Source: Amylostereum areolatum (lineage: Eukaryota > Basidiomycota > Agaricomycetes > Russulales > Stereaceae). Taken from it: 64,000 bases of DNA. The notes beneath the pieces are model-generated. The model saw only the letters and a program-made list of their open reading frames with translations. It was not told where the DNA came from and made no database searches. Positions 22,857 to 34,646 of this stretch are shown here, in pieces; position 1 is the stretch's first letter; every line of letters begins with the position of its first letter. Position numbers and translations under genes: made by a program. The stretch spans positions 434,001-498,000 of the forward strand of contig SAXG01000025.1 in NCBI GenBank assembly GCA_012932865.1, read 5' to 3'.

Positions 22857-24417
22857 TCAAGTCCCCAAGCCTGGAAGTGGCCACTGCTGAGCCCTGATAT
22901 ACGCCACTCCCAGCGCGGCAGCCACTATGAAAATTGACAACTCGAGAATGCTTCGGAGACCCTGGCGAGAAGAGGAATCAGCTCAAGCTTTGTCGTAACA
23001 GGGTACGACCCACAACGAAAGTAAATGTAAGCCACGGCTGGCGAGAAGTTACAACGTGTTGTGCTGGGAAAAAAATGAACTGCATGCGATGAGTGTATTG
23101 AAAAAACACAAACTTATATCACGCGCAGGCCAGACTTTTACGCCGTACTCCCCTGCTGCACTGATGAATATAACGTCACCAGTGTCTGAGCAGTGGGCCT
23201 ATCGATATAAATGTAATGAATTATACGCTACAAGGGAATGAATGCACCGTTGCTCACCGCTAGCTGAAGAATAGTGCCATTCACTGAGACGTGATTGGCG
23301 GTCCTTGAGTATGATACTCGATGAATTACACAGGATACTTTACTTACTACGATGCGGGACGATCTGCAATACGTGACCATTGTCGGCATCGTACAGAGCA
23401 AAGGCGTCGAGGCGATGAGGTGCACAGATCGTTTCACCCACATACACTACTGGTTGGGCGGATGCAGCTAATGTGTGTTCGCAGGTGGCTTGTACAACAC
23501 CAGTGTCGATCTTATACACATCATAAACTGACCTCTTCGCGACGACAGCACAGACGCCTGTCATTGAAAGCCTAAGCCCGTATCTGGATGTCTTTAGTGC
23601 CGTGGATTATGAGCGTAGAAGTGCACCCACATCGCCGCGGTAGGTATCATATGAGTTACACTGCTCGAAACAGGATCCCACACCCTAGTAAAAAAGGAGG
23701 AGTTGTCAAAACGACATAACTGCGGGGTCTGAAAGACACATACTGAATTCCGTGGTGCATATAGCTTGCAACAACATGTCCACATTTGGTGCTGAGGGTG
23801 GAGGCATCACGCCATTGCAGACCGGTCAGCACCACGTCTGCATAGCGATTTTCACCAGACAACTTGGGTGGGCCAAGTGTGCACAGCTCCTCCCATTCAT
23901 CTGCAAGGTGAGGGCTACATTAGTAGAGGAGCGCTTATGGAGCACAACGAGAGGAACTGACGATCCGCCTGTCCACGCCATATACGTATATCCGATCCTG
24001 TACCCGTGGCAAGGTAGGTCCCACACGAGCTAACCGTGGCGTGCTGAATGGAGTGTGTAAACACTCGAAAGTAGACGAATTGAACCCGCGTCTGGAAGCC
24101 AAACTCGATCAGCAAAAGTCAATCGATGAGTACCATGAACAGTACCGGCGTTATAGTCACGTTGATGACCAGACCGTTGCTGGTCGTACACACGAACTTG
24201 TTCTGGACATCCGGAAGCCATGCCAGAGCCGTGACAGGGTGCGGCGTTCGTATCGAGCAGTGAAGAGATGCCTTTGTAAAGGATATGCACGCGACGTCTA
24301 TGGTGCAGGCCAAACTCCCGACTGCCAGATATTCTGCGAGTGGGCTAAATGCCATGCATGTAACTTCGCGACGGCCGACTGCAGGTAGTTCAAACCCCTC
24401 CCGAAAAGTGAAAGGCA
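22857..24417 (-). CDS. WD40-repeat protein with C-terminal membrane segment
   Basis: Start MPFTFREGFELPAVGRREVT. Successive blades are visible: EYLAVGSLACTIDVACI, ATVSSCGTYLATGTGSDIRI followed by WRGQ, VVASYMHHGIQVWDP, and GDVIFISAAGEYGVKVWPAR. Introns of about 47–65 nt restore frame between them (for example the 47-nt intron giving TAAIYGLRLSMTGVCAVV). The last exon (SRQGLRSILELSIFIVAAAL, then GVAYI) is a single hydrophobic helix followed by a short tail ending at 22857. A WD40 propeller anchored at the C-terminus recurs in agaricomycetes; the role is unknown. Start codons of this gene and of the + strand gene at 24626 are only 208 bases apart, so they probably share a promoter. Confidence 0.75.
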
Positions 24418-24625
24418 TCTCGGCGGGTTTGAAGCGGTTGAGGTGAGGGGGTAAGGGATGGATGATGCTGGCGCCTCTGGGGTTCTTTAAAAGTACCGAA
24501 CAAAGGAAGAAGCTGAAAGGGACAAAAACAACGAGACATGTCACGTGAATCCACCAACAGGACCGGTTTTCCTTGAACTTACGGCCTCCAACAGCCTCCA
24601 ACCTCCTCCATCTCCCCAGATCACA

Positions 24626-25638
24626 ATGCCTACACAACGTTACTCGTCCAAGACCTATTTCAACGCGGCTCTTGAGCCATACTTATCCCCCGCTAAAATA
24701 ACTCTCCCCGACCTGCCGGAACTCACCTCTAGAACGGGATCGCCACTGAAACCGGAGGGAAGTTACATGCTGTTGGAAGCAAACACGAAAGAAAACCCCG
24801 ATCGGAGCAACAGTCATCAGATACTGGTAGACATCGTGCATCTCGTTTTCCGTTCTCCGCGCTGACATGGGCCTGCAGTCTCAAAGTAACTCTACGATGC
24901 AAGCGGTACCCATCAGCACCCGCCACATATCAATTAGAGAACTTGACGATATAGTTCCGTGAGTAACTTCACGTGCGTTATATCATCCATGGACTGACGT
25001 TTAACTCCAGCTCATCGTCTGAAAGCTCATCGTCCGCCATTGATCGCCTCCCGTCAAACAGTAGCGCAGCGGTAAATAACATGTCAAGTGAGCGCATCAG
25101 GATGTTCACAAGTCGAAATTGATAGATCGAAACCCCCGCCATGGTCGAAGTGGAACGCTTTTCGCGTACTACCAAGAATACGAAAGTTCCGTATCAGTGC
25201 TTCAAAATTACAGACGGTCCCAACGCACCTTTAGTCATACCTCCTCTCCTTGAAGGCACTCAACCGTTCGATATATTCATGCACCCCGTCTACGAGTCAT
25301 CCATATCGTCCATCCCCGTCAGCGTTCGTTCCCGCGGGCGTGTTCTTCCCTATGCCACGAATAGGAAGCCAAAGAATTCTTCGGGCGCTCCAGTTGCTAT
25401 TCAATTGTGGGTTTGGTCCGAGGGAGACGACGTCGCGGCAAACGTTGAAGACCCGCCGGTATACAGTTGGATTCCGGTCAAGATGGGATACATCTGTCCT
25501 CGTGGAGCGTTGCAAGATCGGGTACTGACGGTTACCGAGAGAGACGGACGTTCGCATCAGCCGGCTTGGGTAAAGGGAAAAACTGTTGAGCGTCGTACTT
25601 ACACTAACACACGTAGAGATAGCCCTTCTGCATTTTAA
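24626..25638 (+). CDS. conserved hypothetical protein, four exons
   Basis: Exons 24626–24826, 24879–24958, 25011–25071, 25126–25638; 284 aa after splicing, all junctions in frame. N-terminal part is Ser-rich (SSESSSSAIDRLPS), the C-terminal 170 residues look folded: VPYQCFKITDGPNAPLVIPP, then PVAIQLWVWSEGDD, then YSWIPVKMGYICPRG. Not recognised. It is divergent from the WD40 gene. Confidence 0.75.
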
Positions 25639-25708
25639 ACAGGGGCTCCAGTGATATAAGCTGTTGAAATAGACGCGAGTGTTTCGGAGATGAAAGAAGG
25701 AATCCGCG

Positions 25709-25733
25709 TTCGATGCACGAAAGTGAGATCGAC
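25709..25733 (-). promoter_or_regulatory. CTCACTT/GTGCG hairpin motif, copy 5
   Basis: Minus-strand stem TCGA/TCGA around TCTCACTT-TC-GTGCA. No minus-strand gene follows it directly; it faces the 3' end of the gene at 24626–25638, an exception to the orientation rule. Confidence 0.65.
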
Positions 25734-25871
25734 CGAGGGTGGAAGCGGGAGGTGGACGTAGAGTACCGTTAAGTTGAGGTGTATAGAGTACACGTAACTT
25801 ACTTGACAGCAAGTGACTGTGACGAGCCGGGCGATGTGACAAATCGCGCTACACCCGCGTGACATCAGCAG

Positions 25872-25895
25872 ACGCGTGATCACGCGTCACGCGTT
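25872..25895. promoter_or_regulatory. ACGCGT/GATCACGCGT cluster between two hairpins
   Basis: Three ACGCGT boxes, two of them around a TGATCA core, lie between the outward-facing hairpins at 25709 and 26038. Confidence 0.4.
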
Positions 25896-26037
25896 AGGCC
25901 GCCGACCTCAGTAAGCAACTATTAACGTTAACCTTTAGCTTCGCTGCTTCGGGGGTCGAACTCCATCCAACTCCACCGTTTTCCCTCTGGATTACTCCAC
26001 AGATCTCTCGACGGTCCAATCTCGTGCGCTCTTCGCC

Positions 26038-26063
26038 TTTCGATCTCACTTTCGTGCGTCGGA
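26038..26063 (+). promoter_or_regulatory. CTCACTT/GTGCG hairpin motif, copy 6
   Basis: Stem TTTCGA/TCGGAG (two G–T wobbles) around TCTCACTT-TC-GTGCG. It is about 810 bases upstream of the Tnp2 transposase start. Confidence 0.7.
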
Positions 26064-26875
26064 GGCGTTGTTTTCCTCAGTAAGTACGAGTCGACCGACC
26101 CAGTGAGTCTCTTGTCTGGTCGTAGAGGTGTGCTCATCATTCTTCTTATGAAGCAACCTCACTTCGTCGGGAGGAACATGCTGTCGCACTCCAAACTTCA
26201 TCCCATCACCCTTGCCCAAATCACCCACCCCGCGCTAGCACTGGCTAACGAGTCTCCTTATAATTGTGGCCCGTCAGTTCCCTTTTCGTTTCAACATACC
26301 CCTGATATATCTCTTACTCTCCCTCCCTAGAGCCTCAAAACGCGCCTGGGCACCCCCCTTCCCTCTGCCCAAATGCGTCCACACTACTAGTCGATCATAC
26401 CGCCTTTATCATCACTGGGAGACGCCACCTATAATTCAACTTTTTCTTTGTTATGCGTTTCACACCTGTCAAACACCTATGCGAAGGTTTTTATTGTCAT
26501 TCCAGCCGCCCATATGTCATATCCATCTCGTTTCCCCTGACCCGTGCGTATGTTTGACCAATAGTACTACATAACTACAAGGAAGATGTTCGTTATTGCG
26601 CGGTGCGCTCCTGACAAAGCGCATAAAGTAATACTTTCATCTCCTGCTCCTTTCGCCACACCCTTTCATCTTTTCGCTTTATCGAGTCCAACGTCTCGGT
26701 GCCTCTGGCCTTTGACACCCTTGCTTAGTCTAAGGCTCTTTAATACGGGCCATCCTTATAAGAGACATCCAACCACATATGGCACGTATCCTTTTCCCTC
26801 ACACCTCTAGGGTTCATCATATCGAGCTGCTCGCCCAGGACTGCACTATACTCGCACATTCCTTATTTTATCAGG

Positions 26876-29800
26876 ATGGCGGGAGCCACGGCGATCTGCA
26901 CATGCTCAATCTGCATGCAGGATAACCCCCAGGGGAAGCTAGTTGGCGAGAAGGAGCGCCTTTCCCATCGTCGCGCCGACGAAATTCGCATTTCTCGTAT
27001 CACTCGTCAACGCATAACGTCTTCCATCGATGCCGGCCCCTCGAACTCGCACGCGCAGCCGCCTTGTGGGCAATATTCCCTTTCACCGATTTGTATTTAT
27101 TGCTTATCGCCGCTTCACGTTCCAGCTCATCCGGATCCTCGCAATCCCCTACACGATGGACAGGAGCCTCCGACTCCTCGTCCTCAAGCTCCACAACACC
27201 CGCATCCACGTGGTCAACACTGTGTGTTCCTCTATCAAGTAAAGCACTTGCAGCATTGTTTTGATTTTTCGTTCCAGCACCCTCCTCTACCAATCTACCC
27301 AGCCGCGAAGAGCTAGAGTCACGCCAAATAAAGTTTTTCAACTTCTCATTCCATGACCTGGTTTTCCGTTATCCCGACTGCTCTCATCGTGCCGGTGTGG
27401 AGCCCATGGTTTTATCCGCTTCCGATCCTCTTTTTTCCATTCTCGAGAAGTCCAAGGAAAATCACACATTTACAGAGTTTTTCGAATGGCTGAATAGTGC
27501 GTCCCGTGCCTCTTGGGACGAGCAGCTTGTCCAAGCTTTGAAGAAGGAGATTCGTAGGTTGGATGAGCTCAAAAAGGAGGAATGGATTCGGCGTCAACCT
27601 ACAGCTCGTGAGCCTATAGCATCGTGCCAGGTTCCCGGCTCTCCTGTTATCGATGGTGGTTAGTGTTCCAAGCTCTGACTCGCCGTTCCTTTGATTGGCT
27701 GATCCACTTACGTAGGACGGTATCTCCGCCAGCGGAAGGCATTGAACAACGCCTTGGTTGCTTGCTGTTATTTGCTGGTCGTCGTCCTCCACGTAGTAGC
27801 CAACGTTTCCGTGGACCGTACCCGGTTTGTTCTCGTGGCTTTACAGACGTTCACCTCGTTATGCTTTGAACCGTTCGACAAGGTTCTCATCAAAGCCGGT
27901 CAAGCCGTTGCCAGCATTCCCACCGACATTCGAACGATCCTCAAAGATCTCTGCCTGGGGCCCAAAACAGTCACCTTTGTTTGCTGTCCCAAGTGCTACT
28001 GTCTTTATGATCCTTCTCGCGCACCGGAGCGTTGCGTGTTTCGATCCACAAAAAAATCTAGACCATGCGGTGCGGAATTATTCAAGACCAAAAAGCCCAA
28101 TATTCGTGGTGGCAAAAAAGTACCGTACCGCACCTATGTCTACCATGACCTGAAGGCATGGGTAGCGGACTTGGTTTCCCGTCCCGGTATGGAGGCCCTG
28201 CTAGACCGTGACGTTTATTCCGAATTCGAGGGAGGCCCTGTGGGCGGCGTGCATGATATTTGGAACGCGGGTGTCCTACAAGGATTCCTGGGACCGGACG
28301 GCAAACCTTTTGTGCAGCGCGGAGGTCCTGGAGGCCGTTACGTCTTTAGCTTGTGCATGGACGGTTTCAATCCATTCATCATGAAGGAAGCCGGAAAGAA
28401 GGTCAGCGTATGTGCCATATATATGGTCTGCTTAAACATTCCCATCGAGCACCGATACGAGCACGAGAACATGTTCCTCGTTGGCATTGTGCCCGGACCC
28501 GCGGAGCCCTCCCTCGACCAGATCAACCATCTTCTCCGCCCTCTCGTTGACGATCTCCTGGTTCTATGGGAGCCTGGCGTGGTGATCAAACAGACGCAGT
28601 GTCATCCTAGAGGTCGCCATATTCAATGCGCCCTTGTCCCTCTGGTTTGCGACTTACCAGCTTCCCGACAAATGGCAGGTTTTGCCTCCCACAGCTCCAC
28701 CCATTTCTGCTCCTTTTGCCTTTTGCCATTGCATGAAATCGACAATATCGAGGATCAGACATGGACTCTCCGAACTCGAGAAGATCACATGGCAGCCGCA
28801 ACAGCTTGGCGAGATGCCGACACCCACCTCGCTCGTTTGAAACTTTTTCGAGAGCATGGTGTACGCTGGAGTGAATTGTTACGATTGCCATATTGGGACC
28901 CCACCCGGTTCACCGTTCTGGACACCATGCACTCTCTCCTCCTTGGAGATCTGAAACGTCACTGTCGGGAAGTATGGGGCATGGATTTTCGTTTAGAAGA
29001 TGACGACTATCATATCCCTGCCACGGGTTCGACGCCGTTGAGCACAGACGAAATCCAACGGGCGCACGATGTTTTCAAGCATGGTTCTAATGAGGACCTG
29101 GCGGCTCTTTCAGCAAGACAGATCAGGAAGATCTGCATTGATAACAATGATATACGTGTCGATAAGAAGAGGAAGGCCCAGCTGGTGGAGGTCCTCCTCA
29201 TCCGTGTATGTCTCCAGCGATCTGCTTGTCTCGATATCATCAGTAATTGGTTCTCCTTTCTAGCGCGTCCAACTCGGTTATGCCAAGTCTGCAGAGCTTC
29301 CTGGGCGAACACAGAGACCCACCAAAACTAAAAAAGCTGCGGGGACGGGGAAGCGGGCTCAGCCCATCACTGATCAAGAGCGTCTGCACGGTCTGCAGAC
29401 TTACGCACAAGGCTCCAATTCCGCTGTTGGGAGACTCAAGAAGGGTGTTCTAATACACATTCTACTGATGTGCGACGGCTCCATTGCACAAGACGACTTA
29501 AAAGCCCTTACAAAGCAAGACCTGGCTAAGCGCTTATTGGATCTGGTACGTCTTTCTAGCCTAGGTAACCGATGCGATCGTCACTGAGTATGATAATAGC
29601 GCATGCAAGGAGTGAAGCCCGTAGCCGAAGATCCAGAGCCTACCCCTATTTTGGATGCTTTACACAGGCCCGATTCTGTCGAGGATCGTGAGTCCGATTA
29701 CGGGGGATCAGAGTTCGATGATCTTGAAACCGGCGACAATTACTACGACGAAGATCTCGACGGATTTCCCATACCGTTCGACATCGATGCGGAGGATGTC

Positions 29801-31624
29801 AATTCAGAAGAGAGAGAGCACCACGACGAGGGCGGTAACGACGATGCCGAGGTTTCTGACAGCGAAGACTTTGCTGATGATACTAGCTTCGATGAGCCCG
29901 AGCCCGAGCCCGATGCTAATGAGCTAGCCACTGTTCTACAGATCCTTTTGTCTGACGTGGTTGATGAGGAGAACCGCGAAGCAACACGGGACAGACTTAT
30001 GGGCTTTCGGCGTGTAATACTCGTACACGCCGCTGTGGCGAAATTTCGGGCGCTCAGAGATCGCCCTCAGGAGCAGCTAGAAGATATGGACGACGAGGCG
30101 CTAGTTGACTACATGATGAGGGTGAGAAGTATTGCTACCCATCCACGAACGCCTACTGATGAACAAGTCCTCAGTCCGAAAATGAGGACTGGGAGAATCA
30201 ATCGGCATCAGAACTCCTGGCAGGTTCAGGGCAAGAATCCGACGCCGAAGATAGGGCCATGGATGAAGACATAGAGCAGAAGAAGAGACCACGCTCGAGG
30301 AAGAAAGCGTCATCCAAGGAAAAGGCTGTATTGGGCCGCAGAATACTCGGTCAAGTATGGCTCGATATGAAGAAAACGAGCTTACCCTCGTGGATAGGTC
30401 GGGCACCTCCTGAACTTGGCAACGGAAGACACGGCAAGCTGAGTGCGGACCAATGGCGCACGGCATGCACGGTTCATCTGGTTATCACGCTGGTACGTCT
30501 CTGGGGGCCGCTTCCTGGTGATACACGGAAGCATCAGATGTTGGTCAACTTCATGCACTTGGTGACGGCATGCAAGATCGCAATGATGCGGGTCATGACA
30601 CCCGAACGCATCGACATCTTTCGGACGAACATGAGGACCTACCTGACCACCTTGAAAACCCTGTACGTTTACAGCGGGCTTACCCCAAACCAACATCTAT
30701 CGCTTCATCTTCCTCGATTGCTGGAGGACTTCGGCCCTACACATGCATGGGTGTGCTTTATTTTCGAACGGTGTCTCCGTTGGTTGAAGTTTATCAAAAC
30801 AAACAATCGTTTTGGTGGGTTTTGTGTCTACAAATCACATCGATATATCAAACTGAATAACAATGTGTCGTATCCAGGCGAGCTGGAAACTACACTACTT
30901 GAGCGTTTCTGTATGTCGCAAGAGATCCGTATCCTGATTCGCGATCGGCGTCTCCCCGACTCTCTGAAACGCATGCAATCGGCCTTCACCATGGCCTTCG
31001 ATTCAGAGGTCCGCGGTACTCTTTGGAACGATCTCTGGGCGTTCGGTTCGGAAGAGTCCTGTCATGTTCCTGGACCCATTCAAGCAGTGCCACCAAACAT
31101 CGTCAAATCGCTCGAAACCTGCATAAATTCCCTCCCAAGCGACCAAAGGCCGACGCTGGTGTCTCGGACCATCATCCAGTCAGCCTACTCAACGCGTGGA
31201 ATGTCATTCGCAACGCAGGCGTCATCCCCCGGTAACAGTTATGTGGTCTTCAACGACCCTTCAGGAAACGCCGGAGAACCGTGGTGTGCGGGGGCAATCC
31301 AGCAAGTGTTCTTTTTACCACAACAGCGTGGAGCAGTTGGGCCCTTCTTCGTTATCAAGAAATATTGCCCGCTGTCAGAAAAAGACGCGGCGTCCGATCC
31401 CTACCGTCAGTTCCCTCTGGCCGGAGGTCGACTTGTGTACGAGACGTGGGGTGCCAACGTAGTAATAACAATGGCTGATATTGTCTGCCACTTTGCACAC
31501 ATGCCGTACAAGACTCCTCGTATCACGAGGTCTTGTGTTGTTGTTCTTCCACTAGATAGGGTGAGTGCTACCTATCCTCTCATCTTGCAAATCCTTTCTT
31601 GACCTCCGCTTTCCCTAGCAATGA
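26876..31624 (+). mobile_element. CACTA/Tnp2-type transposase gene, apparently intact
   Basis: Encodes the Tnp2 family transposase of CACTA-like elements. The start MAGATAICTCSICMQDNPQG is the usual Cys-rich N-terminus. The core follows: CPKCYCLYDP zinc-ribbon, SLCMDGFNPF, FLVGIVPGP and FTVLDTMHSLLLGDLKRHCR. A Lys-rich linker and very acidic segment (29,680–29,930) come next, then the second Tnp2 part: KLSADQWRTACTVHLVITLV, NQHLSLHLPRLLEDFG and FGELETTLLERF. Introns such as 27655–27716, 29216–29274 and 31561–31618 splice in frame, and the last codes only Gln-stop. Only the second-exon junction (~27,220–27,320) is unclear. No stop or frameshift was found, so it may be functional. Terminal CACTA repeats were not identified, so element borders are open. 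Confidence 0.8.
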
Positions 31625-32011
31625 TCGCGCTCTACTTGGGAGGAGTTCGAACGGGTCAATGCATAGATTGCAGGCGTGCTCGCACCGGAGATAATGATTG
31701 GCCTTCTTTCAACGAAGGGTCAATTGCTGGAAGCGACGGGCAGGATGAAGAAGCGTAAGGAGAGATGAAGCGAACGGCGGGCGACCTGTGTATAGAGAAG
31801 ACGAGTGTATGCAGAGGAGGCGTTCTATAGCAATTCGTGATCAGAACAGGAGGACGATGAGCACGAGAATGTACAAATGTTATCCAAATAGTATTGGAGA
31901 GCACAATTCTGAACTATAATGAGACGGAACCGGCCTTGCACAAGACCGTACTCCGTTCTATGATTATGGCTGTCGGATATGGCGTACATGACACCCGACC
32001 CATATATGCCT

Positions 32012-32848
32012 TCAGACAGACCCAAAGAATTTTTCCCATACATCGCCAGCTAAGCCCGTTCCCTCCGCTTCCCCAGGAACGGACACCAGACTCAAGAGTG
32101 CTTTGACGGCGAAGCATTCGACGGGGCGCGTCTTGACGCTCTTGCGACATGTGGGGCAAGTGTACGCGGGGTGGAGCGTCTTCCTCATCCACGCAAGGAG
32201 ATATTCTTGCTCATGAACCGGGAGCTGCAAGAGTGGGGCAGGTAAAGCAAGGGGTTGGGACTGAAGGGCCATGAGGTCGGGGTATGTCTTGGTGTGCGAT
32301 TCCAGGATGGCTGAGAACCAATCCAAAATGCAAGCACCGCAGAAGAGGTGCCCGCAATCCAGCCTGCCGGAGACGTATTAAAGGTAGTCGATGTGCGAAA
32401 GGGGTGACGTACACGAAGGGCGTGTGCATTTTGTCAAGACAGACGGCGCAGGTAATTATGCTGTGAATCGCGCTTGCGGATAAACTGAGCTGTTCACACG
32501 AGGCGTAAGCAATAACATGCAGGACAAACCATAATGACGCACGAATGCATTGCGATACAGAGGGTCGGCATCGCGGTGGCCCTTTAACTTGAGCGAGTTC
32601 ACTAGCCTCGTATCACTACACTTGCTTTTCTCTACCTCCTGAGGGGACAGACGCGCTTAACATGGAGCCGCTAGCGATGTACGATGACTCACCTGCTTGG
32701 GTGGCTCAGTCCGGGTCTTGCGGATGGCTTTGCAGATCGGCACATCACTGTCCTCTTCATCCGATCGTGGATGTGGATTGTGTCGTTTGATACTAGAGCG
32801 TTTGGGTGGATTACCTCTGCGAGTGGCGGAAAATCGAGAAGACGACAT
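32012..32848 (-). CDS. RING-finger protein
   Basis: Probable E3 ubiquitin ligase. Start MSSSRFSATRRGNPPKRSSI at 32848; four exons. The RING is assembled across an intron: CAVCLDKMHTPFVLDCGHLF joined to CGACILDWF, then a long insertion of ~45 residues, then CPTCRKSVKTRPVECFAVK. Zinc ligands C-x2-C … C-x-H-x2-C-x2-C … C-x2-C are all present. The acceptor ending CGGCAG supplies the first base of the Leu codon before DCGH. The second intron uses a weak donor (GTTATT). The long insertion before the last CxxC is typical of a basidiomycete RING family. N-terminal 90 residues are basic and disordered. Confidence 0.8.
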
Positions 32849-32971
32849 GATGGGCTGGAACAAAGGAGAGACGAAGTAGTAAGTTAGTGTGTATTGTAGT
32901 AGACAGACGGAACCCGTCACGTGACTGTGGTAACATCTCAAAGCCTTCGAATTCCAAAGTCATCCCGGAAC

Positions 32972-33060
32972 GTGTACCATGAGCAGCCTGTGTACCATGA
33001 GCAGCCTGTGTACCATGAGCCTGTGTACCATGAGCAGCCTGTGTACCATGAGCAGCCTCT
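32972..33060 (+). repeat. 18-bp minisatellite, about five copies
   Basis: Direct repeats of TGTACCATGAGCAGCC-TG, one copy shortened by six bases. Located upstream of the RING gene on its promoter side. Confidence 0.9.
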
Positions 33061-33298
33061 AAGTATATACGTATTATTTATGTTCATTATATTATTATCC
33101 TCAGGTGCATGCTGGTGCAAGCGTCTTGAACTTTATCCCAAGCTGACCTTCACGAATTACCTTCGGGATGATATACCGCGATTTTATGACCTTGAAAATG
33201 GCGAAGTCAGGCCGATTCTAAGTGCATACAGAGCACAAACGAACCTGCATATCGGAAGCGGCAATTTTCGTACGCTCGCAGAGTATCAGACAGAGACA

Positions 33299-33775
33299 TT
33301 ATGCCTTATGCGACATTGCGTTGGCGTCTAAGTAGCGGTGGCCGATGTCTTCCAGTGCGCTGACAAATTTTTCGGCTCGAAGCGACGTAGATACGGCGCA
33401 TCGTAGAAACATCAGCTCCACCCCTTCTCCGCTGTGAGGAAACCAAACTTCATAGGATAACAGTCTTGAATGGATGTGGTCGGAGTGATAGAGCAAGGAA
33501 TAATGGAAGACTCGTCGAAGACGAACGTCACGGACTTCCCGGGGGACCAACCTTGCAACATTGTTGGTATACCATGGCCAATAATGACGCACAGAGAGTA
33601 GGGGAATGCGAGACACGAGTGAAGCATGCCTCCGACGCACGAAAGTGAGGTCGGAAGGCGAGGAGACTGGACTGGAGGCCGAGTCTTTAACGAACACTGA
33701 CGAGACGAGCAGGTAGTGTTCTGTCAAAGACTGATAGAATTCGTCGGGCGTTGATAGGCGTTTGCGCAAACGCAT
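33299..33775 (-). CDS. doubtful 158-aa open frame over promoter-like repeat B
   Basis: Open through copy B of the 90-bp repeat and the hairpin. The last ~55 residues (VELMFLRCAVSTSLRAEKFV, then ALEDIGHRYLDANA) look coding-like, so part may be an exon or an old transposon remnant. Not recognised. Confidence 0.2.
   Translation of the reverse strand: MRLRKRLSTPDEFYQSLTEHYLLVSSVFVKDSASSPVSSPSDLTFVRRRHASLVSRIPLLSVRHYWPWYTNNVARLVPREVRDVRLRRVFHYSLLYHSDHIHSRLLSYEVWFPHSGEGVELMFLRCAVSTSLRAEKFVSALEDIGHRYLDANAMSHKA
33631..33655 (-). promoter_or_regulatory. CTCACTT/GTGCG hairpin motif, copy 7
   Basis: Minus-strand stem TCCGA/TCGGA, perfect, around CCTCACTT-TC-GTGCG. The next minus-strand gene is the RING gene starting at 32848. 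Confidence 0.75.
33670..33758 (-). repeat. dispersed ~90-bp promoter-like repeat, copy B
   Basis: About 90% identical by eye to 6458–6547, with the same internal inverted repeat and the same following hairpin, though at a different spacing. Confidence 0.7.
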
Positions 33776-33813
33776 TAATTTGACCCGATATGGACAGGAA
33801 AAACCTGCACGTG
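33758..33813. promoter_or_regulatory. palindrome GCGTTTGCGCAAACGC and CACGTG box
   Basis: A perfect 16-bp palindrome at 33758–33773 and CACGTG at 33808–33813, followed by ACGCGT-like sequence. The half-site GCGCAAACGC recurs at 39583 and 50396. Confidence 0.45.
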
Positions 33814-34646
33814 ATGAGCCGGTCCAGGACGCGACGACGCGTCGCGCGCAACGCGCCTTTCCGAAGTACTGCTGCAGCCATGAACTCGTCTTCCACGCTA
33901 CCTTATAAACCGGAAAACACCTCTTTCCTCACACGCACGCAAGACACTTTTTTTCCACTGCCGAGGCCAACCCACCAAGATGAAGAAAGCCCCAAGAAGC
34001 CGCCTTCTGCCGCTCACTGTCTGATAGTTTTGTTTTCTTGAACTCTGGATTTTCAACAGCTCCTCTTTGCTGCCTCCCGAGAATCTGTGACAGCCTCCAT
34101 AGTATTTCTCCGTGAAAATCCTGGCCCTGGACTCTAGGTCGTCTTCTATCCCGAGCACTTTGGCTCTCTCATACAGTCATGACACGTCCAGACTAGTGGT
34201 CTAGTCCATAAGCGAGTTGCATACTCTCCGCCTCAAGAAAAGCAGTCGAAAGAGCAGTTATCGCGTGGTAGAGAAAAGAGTCACCTGGGCCCTCAGTAGC
34301 CATATCTAAAGAAAAAGTGTGTGGTAGTATGTCGTAGAGTGTAGGAAAGGGAGGAGGCGATCGGCGCCATCAGCAAACTCGGCTGATCCCGGTTTTGTTC
34401 GTAGCGCACTGGTCAAACGGACCTACCAATGTGAAACCTGGTGAAGCCTCGGAATGACCGAGGTGCAGGCGGCTGGCAGGCCAGCTCGAGATCACGTACA
34501 TAGTCACAGTCGTTCATACGTATAATATATATATGTTGTTTTTCTCGTAGGCGGGAACCGAATACGAAGGTAGAAACAGCACCTCAACATGGCGCAAAGC
34601 CCGCTTCGTCGAAAACACGTTCGTCCGTCTCCTCATCGATGTCCTC

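Noticed and set aside
26150..26172. AACCTCACTTCGTCGG as a hairpin copy
   Set aside because: The loop and GTGCG part are missing; kept out of the count.
26300..32000. CACTA terminal inverted repeats of the Tnp2 element
   Set aside because: Several CACTA-like words occur (for example near 26,375), but no matching inverted partner could be paired.
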